A stretch of DNA of 64,000 nt, taken from contig JAQJVL010000520.1 in NCBI GenBank assembly GCA_035578905.1, forward strand, positions 434,001-498,000, in the 5' to 3' direction. Positions 35,095 through 45,536 of the stretch are shown here, piece by piece. The DNA is from Stictocephala bisonia. Taxonomy: Eukaryota > Arthropoda > Insecta > Hemiptera > Membracidae. A program made the position numbers and the translations under genes. The notes under the pieces are model-generated. The model saw nothing but the letters and a program-made list of their open reading frames with translations, searched no databases and was not told where the DNA came from. How positions within the stretch are numbered: position 1 is the first letter of the stretch; each line of letters begins with the position of its first letter.

Positions 35095-35460
35095 TAACCT
35101 AACCTAACCTAACCTAACCTAACCTAACCTAACCTAACCTGCGGTAGATCACAGCTGCTACCCAGGTAGATCACGGATCCTACCCGAGTAGATCACGGCT
35201 GCTACCCAAGTAGATCACGGATGCTACCCAATTGGAACACGGATGCTACCCAAATAGATCATGATCTAACCTAACCTAACCTAACCTAACCTAACCTGCG
35301 GTAGATCACAGCTGCTACCCAGGTAGATCACGGATGCTACCCGAGTAGATCACGGCTGCTACCCAAGTAGATCACGGATGCTACCCAATTGGAACACGGA
35401 TGCTACCCAAATAGTTCATGATCTAACCTAACCTAACCTAACCTAACCTAACCTAACCTA
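35095..35460. repeat. Alternating (CCTAA)n arrays and 22-bp repeats in TEL-A copy 2
   Basis: Three (CCTAA)n arrays (35095-35140, 35277-35297, 35424-35460) enclose two near-identical blocks of about 127 bp. Each block is built of roughly 22-bp units of the form GTAGATCACGGATGCTACCC. TEL-A copy 1 has only a simple array here, so the block was gained or lost in one lineage and then duplicated together with array sequence. Confidence 0.95.
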
Positions 35461-35603
35461 GTGAGGTTTAAATTTAAAAATTTGTTATATCACGGGCAAA
35501 TGACTGCCACGCAGAGTTGACGGGAATAATACAATTCCCGTTTTCCCTCGTTCGATGGCGTCTACCTGGTCGAGCGACTGTGCCAATCCTGCCTTTTCCA
35601 AGC

Positions 35604-36293
35604 GGCTGATATCCAGTTGCACCGGCGGTCAAAGGAATTTCCACGGGTCAAAACATTCCTCCGTCCGAAAAGTGTCCAGATGCACCGGTGGTCAAAATCT
35701 ACCCACCTCACTTATCCCCGCTGCAAATTCCTTCGACCGCCGGAGCCGGTGCAATTGGAAGGCCCCTTCCTTCTCCACCCCACTACATTTCTTCAAACAT
35801 AGTTTATAAGTGTTTAACAATTTCGCAATGGAATATTCTATCAAACACTTGCCGATGTTTCGTGGCACATACTAATGGTAGACCATAGCAGGTTCTAACT
35901 AATAAATATGGTAACTATGTATTTAATGTTTAATTTTGTGTTTATCCGTGGCAACACTAACATCTAACCTAACCTAACCTAACCTAACCTAACCTAACCT
36001 AACCTAACCTAACCTAACCTAACCTAACCTAACCTAACCTAACCTAACCTAACCTAACCTAACCTAACCTAACCTAACCGACTCATGACTCATGTCATAA
36101 CAAAGGGTGTGGAATTTGGCACGGTCAGCTTGGGGTTACTGTACTAGGAATCCGGCCTGGTTGGACTTTCCCGGCTCATGTCATAAACAAGGGCCTCTGG
36201 TGCAATTGGAACACCCCCCAAAAGGGGCTCCGGTGCATCTGGACACATCAGTTTAGGGCCGATCCCTGACCCCGGTGCAATTGGAAATCTCCC
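35604..36293. mobile_element. TEL-B copy 2, nested in TEL-A copy 2
   Basis: 690 bp, flanked by the exact 8-bp duplication TTCCAAGC (35596-35603 and 36294-36301), which lies in TEL-A sequence also present uninterrupted in TEL-A copy 1. It is almost identical to TEL-B copy 1 outside the array; I see only a few substitutions and a short GACTCAT duplication. The array is 23 units here against 10.8 there. High identity suggests recent movement of this family. Confidence 0.94.
35965..36079. repeat. (CCTAA)n array in TEL-B copy 2, 23 units
   Basis: 115 bp of perfect TAACC repeats, the longest telomere-type array in the window. Confidence 0.97.
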
Positions 36294-36402
36294 TTCCAAG
36301 CAGGCGAGTTGACCCTACTTAATCCGCTCTAATGATTGTGCCAAAACTGCCATGGGCAGAAGGTCCAAAAATGTGTGCCAAACGTCCGATCCCCATTTCC
36401 AT

Positions 36403-38800
36403 AGGGGCTTTTTTTAAGGTCATTACAAGGAGTTTTCCTTTCGTTACAAGATTTACGTGTTTTTATGTAGTCTACTATGTCTTGCTTTATGTTGGGCCAA
36501 TAATATTTTAACTTCATTGCAGCCAGTGTCCTACGTTGACCCCGATGTCCTTCAGTGGGGTTGTCATGATATTCCCTCAGCAGTTGTTGTTGTTGTTCCT
36601 TGTCCTGGATCCAGTGGCGAAAGTTCCCGCTGGCGTCTTGGTGTAGTCTCATGGTTAGCTTGTCCTTGTCACATTCTTGAGTGTCTTTACTCTTGCTTTC
36701 TTCCCGCAGGGTAGTTGTGAATTGGTTGTTGTCCAAGTCCGCAGTTGTCACATTTATTGAAATTCTGTTTAGGGCGTCAGCATTGGAGTTTGCTTTTCCT
36801 GGTTTGCATTCAATTTCATAATCATATTCTTCCAAACGAAGTCGCCATCTCATAAGTCTTGATCCGGGTGTCTTGACGCTAAATAGCCATTTTAAAGGTT
36901 TATGGTCAGTAATTATCTTGAACCTACGTCCATATAAATAAGGTCGAAAGTGATCTGTTGCCCATACTATTGCAAGTAATTCTAATTCTGTAGTGCTGTA
37001 ATTGCTTTCTGCTTTGTTTAGAGTGCGGCTTGCGAAGGCGATAGGCTTATCTTGTCCTATTTTTCCTTGTGAGAGAATTGCCCCTAAGGCGACCTTACTT
37101 GCATCCGTTGTTAACAAAAACTCTTTACTAAAATCTGGGAATTGTAAAATTGGTTCTGTAGTGATTAATTGCTTTAATTTATCAAATGCTTGTTGCTGCT
37201 CACTCTTCCATTCAAAAAGCACATTTTGTCTTAGTAAGTAATTTAAAGGTTTTGCTATTTTGGCAAAATCTGGAATAAATCGGCGATAGTAACCGATTAG
37301 TCCTAAAAAGCTTTTTATTTCTTTAGGGTTATTAGGTCTAGGAAATTTATGTACACAATGTACTTTATCTTCGTCTGGTTTGACACCATCTTCACTTAAT
37401 GAATGACCTAAAAACTTAATTTTCTTTTTGAGAAAATTGCATTTATCTGGTTGAAGCAACAGGGTATGTATCCTTAGTCTATCAAATACTGATTTAAGTA
37501 TGTCGATGTGTTCTTCTAAGGTGCTACTAAATATTACGATGTCGTCTAAATAGACAAAACATATTTCTCCAATTAAGCCATCTAAAACACTATTCATTAA
37601 TCTTTGGAAAGTGGCTGGAGCTCCTTTTAAGCCGAAGGGCATCCTACAGAACTCTAGGTGTTGGTTTGTTGTACTAAAGGCTGTTTTATGTCTATCTTCG
37701 GGTGCCATTAGAATCTGGTGAAATCCTGATGTGTCAAGTGTTGTGAAGTACTTGGCATTTCCTAACCTATCTAATATGTCTGTAATATTAGGCAAAGGAA
37801 ATGAATCTCCAATAGTAACGTCATTTAGACGGCGAAAATCAACGGCAATTCTCCATTTCTTTACTCCACTATTGTCTAATTTCTTTGGTACTACTACAAG
37901 AGGAGCGTTATAAGGACTTGAGCTATTTTGTATTGTTCCATTGGCTAACATATCTTTTATTTGTTTATTAACTTCTTCTCTTTGCGCTTCAGGCAAACGG
38001 TAAGGCTTAACATTAATAGGTGGTGTGTTAATTAGAAGTGGGATTTCATGTTGCACAGTTTTTGTTGAAGTTAATACATCCCCAGGTAAAAAGAATATGT
38101 CTCTGTATTCAGTGCATAATTTACTAATTTGGGTTTTCTCAGTAATTTTTAATTCATTTAGATGTAAATAACTTTCTACATCTGTAGAGGTAAGGTTGAT
38201 GTTTACTTCATTAAAGTCTTCTAACTTGTGGGTTAAATTAGTAGTTGTTATTGATTTCCTAGTGGTGTTTACTACCATTACAGTGGCTTTATATTTATCA
38301 GCTCTCACTAATGTGTTTGGAATGAACACCCCTGGTTCTAATTCTTTTTCTTCAATTAAACCTATTCCATTTCTATCAACAAATATTCCTAAGACTTGTT
38401 CACAATTGGGCTGTATACTAATTTCAGATGTTAAAAGTGGTATTTTATTTAACCCTATTTTTAAAGCTCTTTCTCCATAATCTATGTTAGCTTTTAAGTC
38501 TACCAATAGATCTCTGCCTATTACACCATCTGCTTTTATGTTAAAATCATTTGAGACTACATGAAAATAGTGTTCCTTAACCATTTTATCAAGGTAAACT
38601 GTTAAAATTGTTCTTCCTATTGATTCAGTAATAGTATCGTGGATGCCATGTAATTTCATTTTTACCCTGTCATCAATAAGTGTATCATCCTTTAAACTAT
38701 TTAGTTTAATTATACTGATGTCTGCCCCAGTGTCTAACAACATTAATGTTTTATTATTTATATTTTCAGTGATGTGTATACTGACACATTCATTTTTATC
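36403..38800 (-). pseudogene. pol: gypsy pol: protease, RT, RNase H, integrase N-terminus
   Basis: One long frame from about 38800 (first methionine 38743) down to the TEL-A insertion. Near its start is the protease site LLDTGADISII (D-T-G). The RT core follows with VDFRRLND, TLDTSGFHQI and FVYLDDIVIFS (YLDD catalytic box), then RNase H (LTTDASKVALGAIL, ELELLAIVWA). The integrase N-terminal zinc region has the two histidines (YHDNPTEGH), but the first cysteine of the expected C-x2-C is R (TRKSCNERK). The codon phase relative to the CCHC ORF upstream fits a -1 ribosomal shift at the gag-pol junction. The frame is intact up to the insertion, which removes the integrase core. Confidence 0.92.
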
Positions 38801-38805
38801 TGAGT

Positions 38806-39768
38806 TTATTGAGCCGACTTGAACACATTGGCTGGCCTGCCCACGCGACTCTCCATAGGAAGGCGTCTTTCGTTTCCCTGACTAGTGAAAGTGTTTTGTT
38901 GTCTACTTGTGGCAGGTGTATTTCTGTCGGGAAGGTTATTAATCCTAGAGCGACATTCCCTTGCAATATGCCCTTGTTTATTGCAATAATAGCACGTTAC
39001 AATATTGACTCTGGCATGCCCTTTTATTTTATTTGTATTAGTATAACATTCGGATGCCTTATGTCCGATTTTATTACAATTGAAACAACGTGGTTTCTCG
39101 CCGTATGATCCTTGATCACGGAGCCCCATTTTCCTTAAAAATTTCCTTCAAATTCCTTCCGTCAAATTCTTTATTTGTTTTGACTTCTTTCTCTAGATTA
39201 CATGCTATTGCGAGTGCTTCCCTATAGTCTTCGCATTTGTAAGTTTTTACTTGAAAGCGGACTGGTTCTCTTAGCCCTGTTATAAATTGAACTAGGATTC
39301 TTTCCTCCATTATTTTTTCAAACATGTCCGGGTCATACTTCTTTTCTTTTATGTTATATTCCGAAATTTTGGCAGCTAAGGTGCACGCACGCTCACCAAA
39401 TTCGGCAACCGTCTCGTGAGTATTCTGACTTAACATTGTGAACTCTTTCTCTATATAACGGATTGTATCTCCAACCCCAAATCGCCTTTGTAAATATGCT
39501 CCTTTAACTGATCCCAAGATTCAATTGACATGTACTGGATCGCCTTAAAAACAGCCCCTTTTAGTTTCGTTCTAATGAATGAAAGTAAAATCTTTTTCTC
39601 CTCTTCCCGTACAAGTCCCATACATTCTTCCGTTGCATCTAAGAATTCGTGTATGTTCTCATTGGTGCGCCCATGGTATTCTAGTATTATTTTAATAACT
39701 TGAGTAGCCCTCATCACTCCATGTTCTTGTACCTCTGTGGGTGTTGTGTTTTGTGTGGGTGGTGCCAT
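38806..39768 (-). pseudogene. gag: gypsy gag with two CCHC knuckles, frame broken
   Basis: ATG at 39768 opens a 105-codon frame (capsid-like, SWDQLKEHI). 39517-39116 continues the same domain in another frame (FGERACTLAAKI, FITGLREPVRF). 39129-38806 returns to the first frame and has two CCHC knuckles, CFNCNKIGHKASEC and CYYCNKQGHIAREC. Two compensating shifts, near 39475 and 39120, are the only breaks. Gag forms the particle and its knuckles bind the RNA genome. The compensating pattern would also fit assembly indels. Confidence 0.9.
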
Positions 39769-39944
39769 AGTGTATAAGATATTATTTCAATAAATAACAA
39801 AATAATATTATGTATGTTTGGTTTCTTCTATCTTGTATTAAATAGTAATAAGTATGTGTAGAACCTACTTATGTGTATACAAATACTAGTATATGACACC
39901 CTACTTAAGTATAGCTGCTTAAAATACCTGGTAATAATGACACT

Positions 39945-39997
<53 letters not shown>

Positions 39998-40399
39998 AAA
40001 TGGGTATCCTTATTACACGAGGAGCACTTCTCATACCTTGAAGATTGTGGTTGGTAGGCCTGAGAGGCCAAGTGTTGACGTTGATCCTCATGCTGTGCGG
40101 CAATCTTAGCTTTACGTGAGTTTTACTGTGACTACAGGTTCAGGCTTAGTTTCACTTTCTCTTATCATCAATGCTCAACAGCCTCATGTAATGAACTCTA
40201 CTCTTTATTGTCCATAATATTAATTTCCTGGTCGTTTAAAATTTTGACATTTTTAGGTTCAGGAACATACTTGTTTTTAAAGTTCAGTCCTACTACTTGG
40301 TTTTAAAAAATACTGTATTTAACCAAAATATCTTTCAGTTCTGAGCTTGGTCACCAGACAGAACTACCTCATTGACTAGCTCTAGGAGCTAGGCCATCT
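39769..40399 (-). other. gypsy leader segment with (AT)n microsatellite
   Basis: Untranslated sequence between gag and the inserted LINE. It contains an (AT)n run at about 39945-39995. The boundary with the LINE 5' end is not clear; I place it near 40400 because gypsy-like and LINE-like stretches cannot be told apart there by eye. Confidence 0.55.
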
Positions 40400-40579
40400 G
40401 GCGAAGAATAGAGACACTGACAAAGGCGCCCGCCGGACAGAGAACTCCTGACTTTTGAACTAATTGCCGCCCGTTTGCCTTATGCAATTTCAATCTTCGG
40501 GAAAGTAGTGCTTATTGCCAACTCACTTTTGTAGGCACTATAATACTTTCGCAGGCATTATAGAAGTACACTCATCATT

Positions 40580-42229
40580 ATGCGGACAACGCGCTCAACA
40601 TTGAACCATTTACTCCAGTCGGCTGAAACTGATTTTTCTAAATTGAGAGAGGAGCTAATACACGAGGAGGTTATTGACATTACTGGAAACTTTCTTGGAA
40701 TATTAAGTGTAATATATAATAAATATTCGAGCGATGCTCTGGTTGGCCTGATTCCTGAGTTAATTCGGTTGCTTAATAAATATAATGCAACCTTAAAGGT
40801 AAACGATGATTTTAAAAAACACATTTCAGAACTATCAGCAGAAAATGGTGGCCTGAAAAGAGTTCTTCGCCATGAAAGGGAAGGAAGGAGACTTGACCTG
40901 GAAGAATCAATGTTTTCAGAAGAAAAAGCAGATACAGAAATTGAGCTTCTGAAATCGAAAATAAATGAGTTGAATGAAAAAGGAAATTCGCTTTCACAAG
41001 AAATAGACTCGAAAAATGCAATAATCTAAGTACTAAAATCAGATTTCGAACAGCTAAATTTAAAATTAAATAATCAGAACACGGATATTCTATACCGAAA
41101 CTACATGTTCGCTACGCCGAAGCTCTCCAGCAGACCACCTAATAGTCAAACTAACTCTGTAGTTAAAACATATAACAGGTTCTCGTTGTTGTCTCAGGAG
41201 GAGCCCGCTCCTAGGATGACACAGGAGGGCCCCAGCGTCACAAGGTGCTCTACGCCAAAAATAAAGTCACCAACGTCGGTCTTTCCCCCTCCTCCCATTC
41301 ACAAGCGCAGGATTATTATCCTCTCTCACAGCCAGGGTAAAGGTCTTTTTTCTCATCTTACCCCTCTAGAACTTCAGTTTGATATACTTTCGTACATACA
41401 ATCTGGGGCTAAAATGACAAGAGTAGTGCTTGAGGGATCAAAGTTTATCCACAATTTCACAAAAACGATGTTGTGATTCTTCTCGCGGGCTCAAATGATT
41501 TTGGTAAGCACGACCCAGGTCAACTTACAGTACACCAAGCTATTGGGACATTGTGTACTCTTAACGTTGAAACCAATGTTATTGTGTGTGGTATCCCTTA
41601 TAGGCATGATTATTCATCACGTAATGATGCCATCTTCTGTACAAACTCTCATATTAAAGACAGTGAAAAGTCACAGAGGGAGGCTAAGCTTGGACTTTTT
41701 TGAAGTTGATTGCTTTCTGCAGAGGCGGCACTTCACAAGACACGGATTACATTATAACAAGGCTGGAAAAAGATTGCTTGGACAACAATTATCGGACTCT
41801 ATTTTAAAGAAATTTTCTGCTGCTGAATACAATTCTGGAAGCCGAGATGCTTTGCCCGAAACTTTGACTGGAGATGTTGCACATCGCATATCTTCTGCAG
41901 TAACGCCAGGAGAGGAAAGGCGGCGCTGTCATTCCCGATCTTCTTCTCAAATGAAGCAGTCCCGCGGAGCTACCTATGATGACAACCCAGGAACTTCTTC
42001 GAGCTGGCCCTCACCACCCAACGACACTCGGACAACCACACTGGTTCCTGAGATGTCACTTCAGAACTTTCCAAGTTTACCTACACCTTCATTGAATGGA
42101 CCTATCCTTAGTCCTGTATCTAGAAATGATTATATTCACTGTAGCTTGACTGACTCGAAATGTAACTCTAGGAATAATTATTTTTTATTCAGGAAAAGCC
42201 AAAGCTGCGATAAAATATATCAGATGTAG
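40580..42229 (+). pseudogene. LINE ORF1: coiled coil and SGNH esterase-like domain
   Basis: ATG at 40580. Residues from about 65 to 150 are charged and heptad-like (coiled coil). An in-frame stop lies at 41027-41029, and the frame continues to 41476. The SGNH-type blocks are readable: IIILSHSQGKGL (nucleophile serine), VVILLAGSNDFGK (G-x-N-D block, in the frame 41473-41703), and FTRHGLHYNKAGKRL (catalytic histidine block, back in the first frame near 41730). The usual aspartate before that histidine is not evident. The C-terminal tail to 42229 is serine- and proline-rich. Two compensating shifts, near 41476 and 41695, and one stop break it. In CR1-type LINEs this ORF1 binds RNA and is thought to act at membranes. 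Confidence 0.82.
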
Positions 42230-42236
42230 TTACCCT

Positions 42237-45083
42237 TGCCAGTTATAACATAAGAAGCATTTTGTCTAGATTCCCACAATTACACAACTTCCTTGAAAGT
42301 TTAAAATTACTGCCAGATATTTTATGTCTACAAGAGACTTGGACTGACCATGTCTCTGAGGCGGATTATAATACTCTGCCGAACTACAAACTTGGTTCCT
42401 GTTTTTCTCGAATTGTAAAAGAGAAGGGGGGGACTGCTATACTTGTTAGGAATCACATTAAAATTAAACCTATCTCGCTTAAAAAAGATATTCCTTGTAT
42501 TGAAGAGTCCTTTGAATACTCTATTCTCGAAATTCCCAATAGTTATAATTCAACTTTAATTGGATCAATGTATAAAAATCCAAGGAGCAAGTGTGCTGAA
42601 TTTCTTAAAATGCTTGAACGATTCATTGAAGCTATAAGGCAAAATCATCGATCCAAAAATATAATAATCGGAGGCAATTTTAACATTGACCTTCTCTCTG
42701 ATAAGCCTGAAGCAATACACTTTTTAAATTTAATGACATCACTTGGTTTTAGTCCTAATTTTAGAGAGGCCACCAGAATCACAAAATCAACTTCCACATG
42801 TATAGATAACATATTTACAAATTTGAAACCGATTGTAGCAGACATCTATGAAACGGGATTGTCTGATCATAATTACTCTTTATATTATTCCAACTAAAGG
42901 GGGTACAAAAAGCAAACAAAAATATTAAACATAATTTGACAAGAAAATTTAACCCCACGAATATATCTAATTTTGAGCGCTTTTTACGAGAGTCTCAATT
43001 AAATGACATTGACTTTTCAACCTGCAATGATGTCGACACTCAACTTAATGCTTTTCTTAGAACTTTAAATTTAGCTTTTGAGGCGGCATTTCCATTAACT
43101 CATTGTAAAATCCAAAGCAGACAAACTGTGCTTTGGTTGACGCAAGGTATAAAAGTATCTTGTCGTCGCAAAAGAAACTTATTTGAGGCATATAGAGATT
43201 CAAAATGTCCCTTGCTTAAGATCCACTATCAATCTTACTGTAAAATACTCAAGAAAGTCATTAACGCTTCCAAGCGCATGGCTAATGATAAAATAATAGC
43301 AGGTGCTAGCAATAAAACCAGGGCTATGTGGGAAATTGTGAAAAGGGAAACGGGAACGAAGAGGAAACACGTTGAAGAGGACATTAAAATTGAAACTGAT
43401 GATGTGGTCATCACTGATCCGATAAAAATAGCCAGCACATTCAATAATTTCTTCGTAAATGTTTCAAGAAACTTAGTTCCTAATATTCAAGAAGCAGTGA
43501 AATTTCTGAAAATATCTAACAATTCAAATAATCCATCACTTTTTCTCTCACCTTCTTCACCTGATGAGGTTGCAAGGGCCATCAAATCATTAAAAAGATC
43601 CAAATCTTCTGGCTGGGATGGAATTCCCTCCATCGTTTTAAAGAGTGTAGCTCATCTCTTTTCCACTCCATTGTCCCTTATTATCAATACATCCCTCGTT
43701 ACAGGTACTTTCCCTGATCTGTTAAAATATGCAGAGATAAAACCAATTTTCAAAAAGAACAACAAATCTGAAATGTCCAATTATCGTCCAATCGCGCTTT
43801 TACCAGTATTATCTAAGATCTTTGAAAAAATCTTTCTGAGTAGGTTGTTGAATTTCCTCTCTAACTTCAAGATTTTGACAGACAGTCAATATGGTTTCAG
43901 AGGAAAGTCCTCAACGATTCATGCAGTTTTCTCATTCATTGAAAATATCATTGAATCCATGGATAAAAGAAGTCATGTAGCGTCAGTGCTTTGCGATCTA
44001 TCGAAAGCATTTGACTGCGTCGATCACTCAATTCTTCTGAGGAAAACTGAACATTATGGAATTAGGGGAGTTGCGAATAACTGGTTGCGCTCATATCTCT
44101 ACAACAGGAACAAAAGAGTCTCCTACACTGACAGCGCTAGTTCTGTTCACAAATCTCCCTGGGTGATTAACGGTCGTGGTGTCCCGCAAGGATCAGTTTT
44201 GGGTCCTGTCCTCTTTCTAATCTACATTAACGACCTTCCAGATTCTATAACAAAATCTTCCGCTATTCTTTTTGCTGATGATACCACCTTGACCGTATCC
44301 ACTAAAAGTATAAACGAATTAAATCACTCTTTAAATTGCACACTGAATGAAGTAAGTGATTGGTTTTCATCAAATGGTCTGATGCTGAATAGGTCTAAGA
44401 GCCTACTAATCCACTTTGGCCCTGATAAAAATGAGATTGTCATTAATGTACAAGTGTCGTTGGTAAAGTCAGCAAAATTCTTAGGTATAACTGTTGATAA
44501 CTCGATTAACTGGAAAGAGCATGTAGCATATGTTTCTGGTAAACTTAGTTCTGCCTGCTTTGGATTAAAAACTCTTAGGCCTGTTGTAAATTTTGAGACG
44601 TTAAAAGCTGTGTACTATGCCCATGCTTATTCACATTTAAGATATGGAGTGATGTTCTGGGGGAACTTAGTGGACTCTGACAGGGTTTTTAAAATCCAGA
44701 AAATAATTATCAGAACAATGTTTAACCTCCACTACAGACAGTCCTGTAAACCCTTCTTCAAAAATTACAATTTTCTTACATTACCATCACCTTACATTTT
44801 TGAACTCCTTTGTTTTTATAAAACAAATTTGGATAAATTTCAAAAACATCAAGTAATGCACCAGTACTCACTTATGCACGATACACTCCACTACCCAGTT
44901 CACCGGCTTGCTCTGTATGAACGGGGTGCTTTTTATTCCGCCTTAAAACTTCACAACAATCTACCAACACGTATTAAAAATCAAAGAACCCTGTCTGGGT
45001 TTAGGGAATCTCTCAGACGCCATCTCATTGATCAGTCCTACTACTCAGTAAGAGATTTTTTGATAAGTAGTCATCTTAGTTGA
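42237..45083 (+). pseudogene. LINE ORF2: AP endonuclease and reverse transcriptase
   Basis: The endonuclease (42237-42897) starts LASYNIRSI and has ILCLQETW, IIIGGNFNIDLL (family has G-D-F-N; here G-N-F-N), STCIDNIFTN and GLSDHNYSL. A frame change near 42870-42890 leads into the RT frame, open from before 42936 to 45083. RT blocks are SSGWDGIPSIVLK, SNYRPIALLPVLSKIFEK, LCDLSKAFDCVDHSILL (motif A), GVPQGSVLGPVLFLIYIND (motif B) and ILFADDTTL (motif C, catalytic DD). The RT part is 715 codons and uninterrupted, unusual in this window. The N in place of D in the endonuclease and the single shift suggest that the copy is inactive as read. Confidence 0.9.
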
Positions 45084-45235
45084 TAATGATCTAAATTATT
45101 TACATATATTGTTCTGTATTATTATCATTAGACAATTTTATATTATTGTACCATACATAATGACTAGTCATATGTTTACTGAAGACTTTCTTCTTGATTG
45201 TAAACCGATGTGACAGAAATGAATAAATAAATAAA

Positions 45236-45536
45236 TAACTTGACAAGTTAGTGATGGAAATCTCTTGACCCTGGTCTGTGGTAGTGTCTCGTGTGGCACT
45301 GCTCCATGGTAGTCTCTATCGGCACCGCTCCCTGGATGTCTCTCTGTAGCTGGTCGTCTCTCTGGATGTCTCTCTGTAGCTAGTAGTCCCTCTGGATGCT
45401 TCTCTGTAGCGGGTCGTCTCTCGGCTGTAGTGTGGTTGTAGTTCTCTCGACTGCGTTGTAGCCGTGTCTCACAACTGGTGGGTCGTAGTCTCGATCGTCC
45501 TCAGATTGAAAAGGATCTCAAGGAAGCGCAACGTTC
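45236..45536 (-). other. gypsy leader next to the 5' LTR, with a 30-bp tandem repeat
   Basis: GC-rich for the window. On the plus strand, units like CTGGATGTCTCTCTGTAGCT followed by GGTCGTCTCT repeat about three times (45332-45425). A primer-binding site is expected at the LTR edge near 45536. The minus-strand sequence there, GAACGTTGCGCTTCC, does not start with TGG, so I cannot identify it. Confidence 0.7.

Larger units (their letters stand above)
34873..36394. mobile_element. TEL-A copy 2, inserted in gypsy pol and holding TEL-B copy 2
   Basis: The exact 8-bp target duplication ATTTCCAT (34865-34872 and 36395-36402) bounds the insertion. Left end GGCCGTAGAACGTTTAACAC; right end in reverse GGGGATCGGACGTTTGGCAC. 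Without TEL-B and its duplication it is 824 bp, longer than copy 1 (557 bp). The extra length comes from two copies of a block of 22-bp units bracketed by (CCTAA)n arrays (35095-35460). It is non-coding. Its position splits integrase-coding sequence exactly at the duplication. Confidence 0.94.
40400..45235 (+). mobile_element. Near full-length CR1-like LINE inserted in the gypsy leader
   Basis: 5' region, ORF1 (coiled coil plus esterase-like domain), ORF2 (endonuclease plus reverse transcriptase) and a short 3' untranslated region ending in (AATAAAT)-type repeats at 45215-45235. It runs on the plus strand, opposite to the host gypsy element. The presence of an esterase-type ORF1 places it near CR1/L2-type LINEs rather than classic jockey, whose ORF1 usually has CCHC knuckles. 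Target duplications could not be settled, because the 5' edge is ambiguous. Confidence 0.87.

Noticed and set aside
3431..36079. A true telomere or chromosome end
   Set aside because: Arrays are short, lie in both orientations, and are bounded by transposon termini with target duplications, with ordinary sequence beyond.
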